From: Lactobacillus sp. 0.1XD8-4
GTDB lineage: Bacteria > Bacillota > Bacilli > Lactobacillales > Lactobacillaceae
Length of the DNA stretch: 54,214 nt
Reading direction: 5' to 3'
Assembly (NCBI RefSeq): GCF_009663775.1
Contig: NZ_RDBR01000006.1
Location: forward strand, 1 to 54,214
Part shown: in pieces, positions 45,138-54,213 of the stretch
Layout of the letters: each line of letters starts with the position of its first letter
Numbering within the stretch: the first letter of the stretch is position 1
Position numbers and translations under genes: made by a program
Notes under the pieces: generated by a model
Seen by the model: only the letters and a program-made list of their open reading frames with translations
What the model was told of the DNA's origin: nothing
Database searches by the model: none

Positions 45138-45185
45138 ATAAAAAACGTGATCCACCACAAGGATTTGCAGTGCATCACGTTTTTA
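45138..45185 (-). terminator. aspT-racemase operon terminator
   Basis: AAAAACGTGAT and ATCACGTTTTT arms directly follow the racemase stop, with flanking A and T tracts. Confidence 0.85.
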
Positions 45186-45896
45186 TTAATTTTGCCGCAA
45201 TTTTAATGCCCGTTCAAGCGAGCGGTCAACAATAATTGATTGAGAATCGGCAACAGGATACTTAGTCTCTGGATCCATTTCTTCAGCAAATGATAATTCA
45301 GTACAACCAAGAATTACAACATCACATCCTTGTTCTTCAACCATCTTGCGGACAAGTTCATGATATTTTTTACCATCAGAATGTCCGGCTTCTTTAATAT
45401 CATGGTAGATCAAGTCCTCGGTCATTTCCTCAATCTCTGGCGTCGGTTTAACCTCTTCATAACCAGCACCAGTAATGTAGGGGTCATATAAATTGGCAGC
45501 CAGGGTTCCCTTTGTTGCCAAAAGGCCAACTCGTTTAGCTTCCGGCTTAATATTTTTAATCTCGTTAACTGTCTCTTGCAACATATTTAAGATTGGAATC
45601 TCTGTTGCTGCTTGAAGCTTATCAAAAGAATAGTGTGCCGTATTACAAATTAGCACAAAAAATGCAGGATTTAATAAGCTTTGTTGTTTAATATCTTCGA
45701 TTAGCGCTTCATTAGGATCAGGCTGACGATGGTCTAAAATCCACGCTGTCCGATCTGGAACAGTCGCGTGATTAACAACTAAATAGTTCAAATAATCCTG
45801 ATCACGGTGAATCGGTGTCCTCTTATCTAATAGACGTACATAACTCTCCGTTGCCAACGTACCCATTCCACCTAAAATTGTAAAAAACTGTTGCAT
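45186..45896 (-). CDS. Aspartate/glutamate racemase family protein
   Basis: 236 residues. The two catalytic Cys contexts are present: F-V-L-I-C-N-T-A-H near residue 84 and V-I-L-G-C-T-E-L-S-F near residue 197, with G-G-M-G-T-L-A at the N-terminus. This is the cofactor-independent RacX/YgeA/aspartate racemase group rather than MurI. It lies 35 nt after the frameshifted AspT gene, so it may act on the exchanged amino acid. Confidence 0.88.
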   Translation of the reverse strand: MQQFFTILGGMGTLATESYVRLLDKRTPIHRDQDYLNYLVVNHATVPDRTAWILDHRQPDPNEALIEDIKQQSLLNPAFFVLICNTAHYSFDKLQAATEIPILNMLQETVNEIKNIKPEAKRVGLLATKGTLAANLYDPYITGAGYEEVKPTPEIEEMTEDLIYHDIKEAGHSDGKKYHELVRKMVEEQGCDVVILGCTELSFAEEMDPETKYPVADSQSIIVDRSLERALKLRQN

Positions 45897-45931
45897 TTTT
45901 AATTTTGCACGCCCTTTCTTAGCGATTATTC

Positions 45932-47580
45932 TTATGATAACAGTGCCACAAAGATTGGTCCTAAAAGTGTAATTCCAATATTCCCCACTACAAAGGCCGG
46001 CGTGAAAGCCGCAGCATAATAAGCTCCCCCTTCTGGTCCCGCCTTTTGAGAAATCTCGCTCATTGCCGCCGCAATCGTCCCTGAACCAGTCAGTGCCCCG
46101 ATTAATGCTAGGAGTTCCATTTTTAGGACATAACGGCCAAATAATAAGGTTAATAAATGGGGCATGATTGAAATAAGCACCCCGATGACCAGCACCCCAA
46201 TCCCTAATGATTTGATAGCACTAGTAAAAGCTTGTGCTGACTGTAGACCAACCGTCCCAACAAAGATTGTTAAACCAAAACTTTGTAGGAACCCCGTTAC
46301 AGTCTCTGGAATTGACTTGCGGTCACGATGCCGTTCAATCCATGAACTTAAAATCAACCCCATAATCAATGCGGCCGTTCCGTTACCAAGCTGTAATGGA
46401 ATACTGTTTAATTTTATCCCGATAATCCCTAAAAGGGAAGCACAACCAATTCCCAATGAAAACAAGGAATAATTCATTGCAGAATCTGCTGCTTTCCACC
46501 GGCCGATTTTTTTAAGACTGCCTTTGTCCGTGATGTATTCCCCGTTAATGAAATTACGTCTCCTGGGCGTAGTTGGTTTATCAGTTGTTGATTTCCGCTG
46601 ATCGGGTCCTGAATATTAATAAAGACCCCGTGTTGCCGCAAAATTGCTAATTCACTTGGCTTAAATTGTTTGCCTAATACAAATTCCCGTTCACGAGGGG
46701 CATTGGTCGGCGTCAAGACTTCTGTTAGCCCTGGAATACGCATCAAACGATCAAAATGAACTGCATAACCAATCACAGTTAATAGATCGCCAGTTTGCAA
46801 ACGATACTCTAGGTGGTCGGTCATCTTCCCATCATGAAACGCTGCTAGTGCAATAATGCGGTAATTCGATCGCCGATTAAATTCTTCTAAATTTTTGCCA
46901 ACAAGCGATGAATCACTAGCAAGACGATATGTCCGGCGCCAAGTCGGGTTAGGATTTTTGGCATGAAAATGATAATGTTCAGCCATTTGCGGTCCCCGTT
47001 CTGCAATCGAGATGCCTAAAATCTTAGGAGCAATATCTCTCAAAAAGATAATTACCCCTAGCGTACCGAATACATATGTCAGGGCATATGCAACTGGCAA
47101 CTGTGCTTCGTAAGTTGCTTTAACGCTCTGACTCACCGGCAAAGAGCCAATCGTTTGTAAGGAACTAGCAACTGTGGCAGACTGTGTGAGCGCCCCAGAG
47201 ATAACCCCCGCAGCAATTCCCGGGCCAATTTTGAAAGCCGCAAACAGACTCCAACCAACAAAAAAGGCAATCAACATCCAGAAAATGCTGGCAATTAAAA
47301 TCCGCACGCCAAAGAGCTTTAGACTAACCAGCAACTGGGGGCCAATCCGGTAGCCAACTGAGAACATAAATGCTCCGAAAAAGATTGTCCCAAGCATTTC
47401 ATTCCGTGGGAACGCCCCGACTTGTCCCACAATAAGGGTAACGATTAACGTCCCAACGGTTGCTCCAATATTAAATTTTCCCGCAATCTTATAATTACCA
47501 ATCAAAAAGCCGAGTGCCAGGCAGATAAAGAGCGTGAAAACTTGATTGTTCACCATAAAGTGAACGATAGAATGTATCAT
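45932..47580 (-). pseudogene. aspT: AspT-type aspartate:alanine exchanger, split by a -1 frameshift at an A7 run
   Basis: Two frames overlap by ATGA at 46474-46477: a 368-residue part (N-terminal membrane domain plus TrkA-C domains) and a 181-residue part (C-terminal membrane domain). A run of seven A lies at 46507-46513 as TTA-AAA-AAA-TCG. Slipping back one base there yields V-L-K-K-I-G-R-W-K-A-A-D-S-A-M-N-Y, joining both parts into 549 residues, the normal AspT length. AspT proteins exchange aspartate for alanine and so generate proton-motive force. The site is a textbook A-AAA-AAA slippery heptamer, so slippage expression is possible; mutation or assembly error is the alternative. Confidence 0.8.
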
Positions 47581-47664
47581 CTTTTTTAGTCGCTTTCTTT
47601 AAAATCATGAAAATAGCATTAATCATGCCACATTATTACATTCTTGCTTCCCTAATTCAACCAC

Positions 47665-49065
47665 CTATTTTGAAATAATTGCGTGCGTCTTTTGGAGACG
47701 GTAGTTAGTAATCATTGCAAGTAAAGTAACGATTGCCAGGATACCCAGCAAAATAAAGTCAAAGCGGCCACCGGCATAAGTCCGTCCAGCTAATGAACCC
47801 GTGTTACCAGCTTGGAATAACGCAATTGCAGAAGCCAACAAACTAGTCCCTAATGACCCGGCAAACTGCTGAACCATGTTAAAAATTGAATTGACGTCTG
47901 GGGCATTTTGCGGTTGAACCAGCATCGAAGCATTGGAAATCGTGTTAGAAAAAGCAAAATTAAAACCAATCCGTAACACAATAAAGAAAATCATAATAAG
48001 TATAGGCGTAAGATGCTGCTGAAAAACACTAAAACTAACCGTCCCAATTACAAGCAAGCATCCCCCAGTAACTACTGGTACCACAAATCCCAAGCGATCA
48101 GCTAAATTCCCCGCAATTGGCGAGATAAATGCCCCAATCAGCGAGCCAGGCAATAAAACTAACCCGGCAACAATAGCTGAAGAATGTAACACATATTGAA
48201 GGTAGATTGGGATAACTAACGAAATTCCAATATTTATAAATTGTAAATTAAAATAAGTTACCGTTGATAACCGGAGCGGCACAACTTTAAAAACAAGCAA
48301 GTCAAATAACGAGGATTTACCATGATTATTAACATAAATAAAAATGCCAAAGAAAATAATTGCAATTAATAGTAATAGCCAAAATTGGCGGCTAAATCCA
48401 TGTTTTCCAACTGTTGATACCGCGCTAATCGTGCTAATCAAGGCAAGGGCAAGGGTAACTAAGCTGGCATAGCTAAATGCCTTACTATTTCCCAAAGGCT
48501 GATTACGAATAAATAATTGCCCACAAACAAGACTAATTAAGACCACTGGTAGAAGAATCCAGAAAATCATCCGCCAAGACATCATTTCCGAAACAATTCC
48601 ACCATATGTTGGTCCTAACGCCGGAGCAAATGAAATCACCATTGCTGCAAGCCCAGTCATCATCCCAATTCGTTCACGCGGAATCTCAGTAAAAATTAAA
48701 TGAAACATAATCGGCGTTGCTAACCCAGTTGCTATTGCTTGAATTAACCGTCCTGTTAATAGGAGAGGGAAATTTCCCGTCAAAGCACACATTAAGTCAC
48801 CAATGATAAAAAAAGTTACTGCAAATAAGTGTAACCATCGGGCAGCATATTGGCGCAAGAGGTAGGCGGTTGTCCCCATCGTAATCGTAACCATTAATAA
48901 GTAACCAGTCGTAATCCACTGAATGACGTCTAACGATACGCCAAATTGTGCTGATAACTCAGGATAAGTTACGTTCATTGATGTTTCGTTAAGCACGCCA
49001 ATAAATGTTAATAAAGCTACTGAGCCGATTGCAAAATAAATTTTTGAAAAGCTTTTCTCTTCCAT
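47665..49065 (-). CDS. MFS multidrug transporter, DHA2 (14-TM) family
   Basis: 466 residues with about fourteen membrane helices. The EmrB/QacA pattern is visible: L-N-E-T-S-M-N-V-T-Y-P-E-L in TM1, W-I-T-T-G-Y-L-L near TM2, motif A/B-like G-R-L-I-Q-A-I-A-T-G and motif C G-P-T-Y-G-G near residue 155. It is likely a proton-coupled drug or acid exporter. AGGAGGACCTATTATTGCA precedes the ATG. It has its own transcription unit; substrate is unknown. Confidence 0.88.
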   Translation of the reverse strand: MEEKSFSKIYFAIGSVALLTFIGVLNETSMNVTYPELSAQFGVSLDVIQWITTGYLLMVTITMGTTAYLLRQYAARWLHLFAVTFFIIGDLMCALTGNFPLLLTGRLIQAIATGLATPIMFHLIFTEIPRERIGMMTGLAAMVISFAPALGPTYGGIVSEMMSWRMIFWILLPVVLISLVCGQLFIRNQPLGNSKAFSYASLVTLALALISTISAVSTVGKHGFSRQFWLLLLIAIIFFGIFIYVNNHGKSSLFDLLVFKVVPLRLSTVTYFNLQFINIGISLVIPIYLQYVLHSSAIVAGLVLLPGSLIGAFISPIAGNLADRLGFVVPVVTGGCLLVIGTVSFSVFQQHLTPILIMIFFIVLRIGFNFAFSNTISNASMLVQPQNAPDVNSIFNMVQQFAGSLGTSLLASAIALFQAGNTGSLAGRTYAGGRFDFILLGILAIVTLLAMITNYRLQKTHAIISK

Positions 49066-49091
49066 TGCAATAATAGGTCCTCCTTCTTAGA

Positions 49092-49131
49092 CAAAATAAA
49101 AGAGCTATAGTGATCAACTCCACCACAGCTC
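49092..49131 (-). terminator. Terminator after the 214-aa gene
   Basis: GAGCT and AGCTC outer pairs continue inward with TGGTG/CACTA, followed on the minus strand by TTTTATTTT. Confidence 0.7.
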
Positions 49132-49197
49132 CATAAAATGATTTTATTCAAATATCGGTTTAATTTTACCAAGCAGAATAAACAAAAGTCAATGTCA

Positions 49198-49842
49198 TTA
49201 TTGAAGACTCAAATTTTTTAGCCATTGCTGCGTCCCTTCATCTAAGGACTGGTCGATTTCAAACGGGAATGGCTGCAGTAAGGCACGCACCTTTTCCCAG
49301 TCAATCACTTGGTGGGGAAAGATAGATGCAACCATCATCGTAAGCATTTGCGATTTCTGTTGTTGACCTATTTGCGGCTGGTTAATCAGGGTTATCGCCA
49401 CGGCCTTCTTTGCTAATAATTGAATAACTAGTTCTGCTAGTGCAAGTTGCGAAATAGTAGCGGTAATTCGTAATTGCTGCCGAAGTGGTACCGCTGGTAA
49501 TTCTTTCTGCAAGAAATGTTGCAAGGCATCCCAATTCGCTAATACTTGTGAATAGAATTGCCAAGGAACGCGGGCATTTAACCGCGTTAACAATGGTGGG
49601 ATAATTTGTTGTAAATTACCACCAGCTACTGGCAATTGCTCACAAATCTCAATTAGCATCCGTTGAATTGTTTCTCGATGACGTGGGTCAAGCCGCTTTT
49701 TTAATGTTAGGGCATAACGAACAACCAGAAAATCCGTTAATTGATCCCTGTCAATTGTTCTTACTTCCCCATGTTTTTTCACCTTAAAATTATTTAATTG
49801 TTTTATCCGCGATGATTTAGCAAAGTGTCCCTGTTTTGGCAT
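49198..49842 (-). CDS. Uncharacterised 214-residue soluble protein
   Basis: The first 30 residues are basic (S-S-R-I-K-Q-L-N-N-F-K-V-K-K). The rest is predicted largely helical and Leu/Gln-rich (T-I-Q-R-M-L-I-E-I-C-E-Q-L, then I-T-A-T-I-S-Q-L-A-L-A-E-L). There is no signal peptide or membrane segment. The helical, basic-start pattern is loosely NusB-like, but no diagnostic motif supports that. It is monocistronic between the MFS gene and tRNA genes. Confidence 0.65.
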   Translation of the reverse strand: MPKQGHFAKSSRIKQLNNFKVKKHGEVRTIDRDQLTDFLVVRYALTLKKRLDPRHRETIQRMLIEICEQLPVAGGNLQQIIPPLLTRLNARVPWQFYSQVLANWDALQHFLQKELPAVPLRQQLRITATISQLALAELVIQLLAKKAVAITLINQPQIGQQQKSQMLTMMVASIFPHQVIDWEKVRALLQPFPFEIDQSLDEGTQQWLKNLSLQ

Positions 49843-49868
49843 TAAACCTCAGTCCTTAAAAATAAAAT

Positions 49869-49907
49869 GTAACAAAAAAACTGTGACACATACATGTCAC
49901 AGTTTTA
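49869..49907 (-). terminator. tRNA-Tyr/Gln terminator
   Basis: AACTGTGACA and TGTCACAGTT arms with a 6-nt loop, followed by T7 on the minus strand. Confidence 0.85.
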
Positions 49908-49913
49908 AGACAG

Positions 49914-49985
49914 TTGGGCTAGCTGGATTCGAACCAGCGCATGACGGTACCAAAAACCGTTGCCTTACCGCTTGGCTATAGCCCA
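49914..49985 (-). tRNA. tRNA-Gln (anticodon TTG)
   Basis: 72 nt; acceptor TGGGCTA/TAGCCCA, D-arm AGCCAAGCGGTAAGGCA, anticodon loop TTTTGGT with TTG, T-arm CTGGTTCGAATCCAG. CCA is not encoded. Confidence 0.96.
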
Positions 49986-49995
49986 ATAATAAAAG

Positions 49996-50078
49996 TGGAG
50001 GAGGGTGGATTCGAACCGCCGAACCCGAAGGAACGGTTTTACAGACCGTCGCGTTTAACCAGACTTCGCTACTCCTCC
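49996..50078 (-). tRNA. tRNA-Tyr (anticodon GTA)
   Basis: 83 nt with a long variable arm; acceptor GGAGGAG/CTCCTCC, anticodon GTA in CTGTAAA, T-arm GCGGTTCGAATCCACC. It lies 10 nt upstream of tRNA-Gln and shares its transcript. Confidence 0.96.
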
Positions 50079-50179
50079 AAGAAGTTGCTTGATTAAATAT
50101 TTCGTATCAATCAACGTTTATTATAATACCTAATTTCCATCTTCATTGCAAGTCTTTTTTTCTATTTTTTTGAAAAAAG

Positions 50180-51010
50180 TTATACTGATTTAATACACAA
50201 ACGGTTAATCCATTGATCTAATAGGGTTTTACCGTGCCACATCTGCCGTCCTTTTCGCTGCACGCCTACTGCACTATTAAGATAATCCACCCCATTAATA
50301 GTAATTAACGCTGGTGCATAATGTAAATGACCATAAAACACCTGCCGGACCATTGGAAATTTGGCTAACAAATCACCTAAGTTTTGGCTCCCCATCATTG
50401 CCATTGTCATTTCCCACATTCGTTGCCGTCGCCCTTCAACTGCGACTCCCTGAGGAAGGGTCGCCGCTGCCGGGGCAAAATGAGTCATAAATATAACCCT
50501 TTTACCACTTATCTGCGCATCAAGCAACTGTTGGCGTACTTGTTTTAAAACTAGTGCCATCCGCTCTTGGTCACTCATTGGCTGAGGAATATTCCGGTCA
50601 ATCCAGTATGCTTTTTTCCACCTTGCAACTTCATCCGGTGATGCTTCGTATTGCGAAAAAGAATAATCATACCAACCATTATTACCAATAATGCGCCAAT
50701 TTGTTTCCGGAAGGTCAATAAACTGATTATGCAAGTAACAGGAATCACGCATTCCTTCAAGCTGGTCATAAGTAATATTTTTCAACATGTCATGGTTGCC
50801 AGCTAAATAATACACTTGCGTAACAGAGAGCTGCTGTTGAAGCTGCTTGAAATATTCCTGAGTTTTAGCAAAGTCGTTAAACATATCACCTAAGAAAAAA
50901 TAGTAGTTAATTTTTTCAGTAGTTAAATAATGTGCTTGCTGGGTAATAACATCTACTACATTTGCATGATTTAAATCTAAGTGTAAATCGCTACTTATCG
51001 CAATCTTCAT
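50180..51010 (-). CDS. Calcineurin-like metallophosphoesterase
   Basis: 276 residues. The dimetal motifs are in order: S-S-D-L-H-L-D (residues 6-12), F-L-G-D-M-F-N-D, A-G-N-H-D-M-L, F-M-T-H-F-A-P and Y-G-H-L-H-Y-A-P. It is a soluble phosphoesterase; nucleotide, protein or phosphodiester substrates are all possible. It follows dtpT, from which a terminator separates it. Confidence 0.88.
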   Translation of the reverse strand: MKIAISSDLHLDLNHANVVDVITQQAHYLTTEKINYYFFLGDMFNDFAKTQEYFKQLQQQLSVTQVYYLAGNHDMLKNITYDQLEGMRDSCYLHNQFIDLPETNWRIIGNNGWYDYSFSQYEASPDEVARWKKAYWIDRNIPQPMSDQERMALVLKQVRQQLLDAQISGKRVIFMTHFAPAAATLPQGVAVEGRRQRMWEMTMAMMGSQNLGDLLAKFPMVRQVFYGHLHYAPALITINGVDYLNSAVGVQRKGRQMWHGKTLLDQWINRLCIKSV

Positions 51011-51027
51011 TTAATGCCTCATTTCAT

Positions 51028-51065
51028 CAAAAAAAGAGACTAAGTCAATCCCAGCCTCTCTTTTT
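51028..51065 (-). terminator. dtpT terminator
   Basis: AGAGGCT and AGTCTCT arms with one mismatch, followed by T7 on the minus strand. It is another GAGGCT-type hairpin. Confidence 0.75.
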
Positions 51066-51069
51066 AAAT

Positions 51070-52569
51070 TTACTCTACCCCATCCATTAAAGCATGAATC
51101 TTCTTAACAAACAAGCAAAGAATCAATCCGAAGACGATACTTACAGCCCCGATAATTAAGAAGTAAGGAACTTCGGTAGCAGAAGAGTAGTATTTAACAA
51201 CCTGTGCGTTAACCGCTTGTCCAGCAGCATCAGCCAAGAACCACATACTCATCATTTGTGATTTAAAGGCTCTTGGTGCTAATTTTGTTGTGACAGATAA
51301 ACCAATTGGTGAAATCAACATTTCAGCAATTTCAACGATAAACCATGAGCCAACTAGCCAGAATGGGCTAACCCGTCCAGCAGTAGTACCATGAATCATT
51401 GCTGGTAATGCCATCCATACGTACGACAGTCCAGCAATTACTAACCCAGCAGCAAATTTACCAGGTGCACTTGGCTGCTTCTTCCAGTGATCCCAAAGCG
51501 TTACGAAGAATGGCGTTAAGATCATAATAAATAACGGATTAAGTGTCTGGAAGTTAGCGGCTGCAAAATGCCAGCCACCAATGTGCAATACTGTTCGTTG
51601 TTCAGCGAACAAGGCTAACACAACAGAACCAGACTCTTCAATTGCCCAGAAAATTGCCGCCGCGATGAATAGCGGAATATATGCAACAACGCGGGACTTT
51701 TCTTCTTTTGTAACCTTCTTGGAATTTAGCATCATTACAAAGTAGTAAATTGGTAGTGCAATCGCAACGATTGTAATTAATGTAATGATGTTGGTAATGT
51801 TTAATTGCCCCATTGCAGCTAATAAGCTGAGGATGACAACTAATGCAACTACCCCTACGGTTGTCCAAATAATAACTGGACGAAGACTTTCTTTGTCGAT
51901 TGGGTCATCCGCATATAAACTATCTTTGGAAAGGTACTTCCGTCCATCAACAACATATTGAACTAAACCGAAGAACATTCCGATAGCGGCTAGTGAGAAC
52001 CCTGCGTGGAAGTTCATCTCACCATGGAAGAGGTTCAACCCAAAGCCGTTAGCAGCCCACGGAACAGCCCATGGTGCAACCGCGGCCCCTAAGTTAATAC
52101 CAAAGACAAACATACTAAAACCGGAGTCTCGCCGACGATCTTCTGGACTATATAATCCCCCGACCATTTCAGAAACGTTTGGCTTCAATAAACCAGTACC
52201 AATAACAATTAAAGCAATTGATACATAAAGGGCGGACACACCGAATGGTAATGATAATGCAATATGTCCAAACATAATTAGGACACCACCGATAAAGACC
52301 GTTCGCCGCGATCCCCAAACACGGTCTGATAACCATCCACCGACAACACTAGCCAAATAAACTAATGAACCATAGATAGACATAATTGATGCTGCGGTAG
52401 CTTGGTCCATTCCCAAACCACCCTTGGTAACAGCATAATACATATAGAATAAAAGGATAGCCCGCATTCCGTAGTAACTAAACCGTTCCCACATTTCAGT
52501 GAAGAACAGGGTGGACAGTCCACGGGGTTGCCCAAAGAAGGAGGTATCCAAATCTTTCTGTTTACTCAT
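51070..52569 (-). CDS. dtpT: Proton-dependent di/tripeptide transporter (POT family)
   Basis: 499 residues with about fourteen membrane helices. The POT signatures are intact: F-F-T-E-M-W-E-R-F-S-Y-Y-G-M-R-A (the ExxERFxYY motif), G-G-W-L-S-D-R-V-W-G-S-R-R, and F-S-M-F-V-F-G-I-N-L-G-A. It imports di- and tripeptides for peptidases such as PepC. ATG 52569 (M-S-K-Q-K-D-L-D) follows TTGGAGGAATTGT; an earlier frame start at 52599 is rejected. Confidence 0.95.
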   Translation of the reverse strand: MSKQKDLDTSFFGQPRGLSTLFFTEMWERFSYYGMRAILLFYMYYAVTKGGLGMDQATAASIMSIYGSLVYLASVVGGWLSDRVWGSRRTVFIGGVLIMFGHIALSLPFGVSALYVSIALIVIGTGLLKPNVSEMVGGLYSPEDRRRDSGFSMFVFGINLGAAVAPWAVPWAANGFGLNLFHGEMNFHAGFSLAAIGMFFGLVQYVVDGRKYLSKDSLYADDPIDKESLRPVIIWTTVGVVALVVILSLLAAMGQLNITNIITLITIVAIALPIYYFVMMLNSKKVTKEEKSRVVAYIPLFIAAAIFWAIEESGSVVLALFAEQRTVLHIGGWHFAAANFQTLNPLFIMILTPFFVTLWDHWKKQPSAPGKFAAGLVIAGLSYVWMALPAMIHGTTAGRVSPFWLVGSWFIVEIAEMLISPIGLSVTTKLAPRAFKSQMMSMWFLADAAGQAVNAQVVKYYSSATEVPYFLIIGAVSIVFGLILCLFVKKIHALMDGVE

Positions 52570-52670
52570 ACAATTCCTCCAAATAATTTCACTTTTCAAT
52601 TAACAATCCGTTAATTGGATACTCATTCCAAACATTAAAAAACTTTAACAATAAAATTCAGAATAGTACC

Positions 52671-52699
52671 ATTATAAACGTGTTTCAAAAAACCGTCAA
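52671..52699 (-). promoter_or_regulatory. dtpT promoter
   Basis: TTGACG (52694-52699), 17-nt spacer, consensus TATAAT (52671-52676). The 95-nt leader contains an AATTAAC/GTTAATT inverted repeat at 52599-52617. Confidence 0.8.
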
Positions 52700-52781
52700 T
52701 TGAAAAATAAGTTTTTGATGAGAAGTAAAGCGGATGTACGAGCTATTATCCTTTATTTAATTAACTTTGACCTATTAGAAA

Positions 52782-53476
52782 TTAATTTGAAGAAGTATCA
52801 TTATCAATTACAGGACGAGGGTATACTTTCCCATTTCGAACGATTGCATATTCAGTTCCATTATCATCGACAAAAGCCCATCCCTCATCAGGCTCAGATA
52901 AGTCGGTCGTAGCCTTTAATGAGTCGATCTTCTTACTATCCTTATGATGATCCTTTGCCCACTTCTTAAGGGCTGCTCGTGCATGTGACGATGATTCTTT
53001 TGATTCTGCATTTTTTGATGAATTACTGTTCTTAGAATGCTGTTCATTTAAGAATTCATCAATATTAAAATCTCCATGGACACGGCGGAATGACTGATTA
53101 GGCCATTCATCATTGCCAACTAAACTTAAATTATCCTCATTTAATCGGGCATCGATTGGCGTATCATAATTACTATCATTTAAGTTAATGATGTAATTAT
53201 TTTTCTCCTTTTCCATGTCAATTGATCGTGAATATCTGCTTTGGTTGGATTTGCCATCACATAAGTTCCCGTTCCATCTGAATTTAACGTTATAGCTGCG
53301 CCATCAGCATCATCACGGTAGGAACCTACAATTTGTGCCTCCTCTTTCTTTACTGACGATGCTTGCGAACTACTACTTTTACTACTACTTGTATTAGAAT
53401 TATTGCTACATCCACTGGAACATATACCTATAGCGAGAATGCTCGTTGCTAATAAAATTGCCTTACTAAATTGCAT
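52782..53476 (-). pseudogene. Lipoprotein gene with a single-base frameshift
   Basis: The frame from ATG 53476 (RBS GGAGGCTTAGCG) has a signal peptide, a Ser-rich linker after a Cys at residue 23 (I-C-S-S-G-C) and a beta-rich domain (I-V-G-S-Y-R-D-D-A-D-G). It ends early after L-T-W-K-R-R-K. An overlapping frame continues the domain as N-N-Y-I-I-N-L-N-D-S down to 52782. Adding one A within the A4/A5 runs (53200-53212) joins both into about 231 residues. The downstream half holds a Ser/Lys-rich linker and a compact C-terminal part (G-W-A-F-V-D-D-N-G-T). No family is recognised. The cause may be mutation, slippage or sequencing error. Confidence 0.65.
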
Positions 53477-53686
53477 CGCTAAGCCTCCATTCTCCTAAGC
53501 CATATACTAACTAACTACAGTTTCAGTATATTATTATTTTATAATTTCTACAATTTTTTTGATAAAATTATCGTTTGCTTTAGGCTAATAACAGAGTAAT
53601 TACACTATAGACTAATCAAATATAACTTAGGATCTTAAAACTCTTATAGTAATAATTAAGCGGATCACTTATTGATTTAAGCAAAC

Positions 53687-53718
53687 AAAAAAAGACTGGC
53701 GAAATACCAGTCTTTTTT
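53687..53718. terminator. Terminator after tRNA-Asn (first copy)
   Basis: AAAAAGACTGG and CCAGTCTTTTT arms with a 7-nt loop and flanking A and T tracts; it works for the tRNA on the minus strand. Confidence 0.85.
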
Positions 53719-53725
53719 CCTAGAA

Positions 53726-53798
53726 CTCCGGCAGTCAGACTCGAACTGACGACAACCTGATTAACAGTCAGGTGCTCTACCAACTGAGCTATGCCGGA
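53726..53798 (-). tRNA. tRNA-Asn (anticodon GTT)
   Basis: 73 nt; acceptor TCCGGCA/TGCCGGA, D-arm AGCTCAGTTGGTAGAGC, anticodon GTT in CTGTTAA, T-arm GTCAGTTCGAGTCTGAC. It is identical to the copy at 54141-54213. Confidence 0.96.
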
Positions 53799-53940
53799 AT
53801 AACTTATCAACATATGATATTATAGCATGCCAACATGTTATTGCAAATACCTATTTTATATTTTTTGCATTTATTATTCGTATTATCCACTCAACCAATA
53901 TAATTCATGTACTTTATAAGAGCATTGGAATTAATTAAAT

Positions 53941-53990
53941 AAAAACAAGTCTCGGTATATCTTTATAAAAAGCCGATACGCCAAGACTTG
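53941..53990 (-). terminator. tRNA-Thr terminator
   Basis: CAAGTCT and AGACTTG outer arms with inner GG/CC pairs, followed by TTTTTATTT on the minus strand. Confidence 0.75.
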
Positions 53991-54013
53991 CTAAATTCTA
54001 TAAGATTTAATAA

Positions 54014-54086
54014 TGCCAACTAGAGGAATCGAACCTCCGACCTTCTCTTTACGAGGGAGATGCTCTACCGACTGAGCTAAGTTGGC
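54014..54086 (-). tRNA. tRNA-Thr (anticodon CGT)
   Basis: 73 nt; acceptor GCCAACT/AGTTGGC, D-arm AGCTCAGTCGGTAGAGC, anticodon CGT in loop CTCGTAA, T-arm GGAGGTTCGATTCCTC. The anticodon stem closes with one C-A mismatch next to the loop. CCA is not encoded. Confidence 0.94.
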
Positions 54087-54087
54087 A

Positions 54088-54136
54088 TAAAATAAAAGAT
54101 GTTAACTAACCGAAAGGAAGGTAGTCAACATCTTTA
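54088..54136 (-). terminator. Terminator after tRNA-Asn (second copy)
   Basis: AAAGATGTT (54095-54103) pairs with AACATCTTT (54127-54135); on the minus strand TATTTTA follows. Confidence 0.75.
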
Positions 54137-54140
54137 GCAA

Positions 54141-54213
54141 CTCCGGCAGTCAGACTCGAACTGACGACAACCTGATTAACAGTCAGGTGCTCTACCAACT
54201 GAGCTATGCCGGA
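54141..54213 (-). tRNA. tRNA-Asn (anticodon GTT), second copy
   Basis: Same 73-nt sequence as 53726-53798, one base from the window end. It has its own terminator, so it is a separate unit from tRNA-Thr. Confidence 0.96.

Noticed and set aside
46474-46477. Natural two-gene AspT operon with ATGA coupling
   Set aside because: The downstream frame is open and family-like upstream of its ATG (K-K-I-G-R-W), which fits a frameshift at the A7 run better than two true genes. No RBS is properly placed for the second ATG.
52570-52664. Short ORF in the dtpT leader (starts M-F-G-M-S)
   Set aside because: No Shine-Dalgarno, no amino-acid codon bias and no terminator before dtpT, so it is not a second attenuator.
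53616-53813. 65-codon ORF over the first tRNA-Asn
   Set aside because: It reads through a complete tRNA gene and its terminator, so it is not coding.
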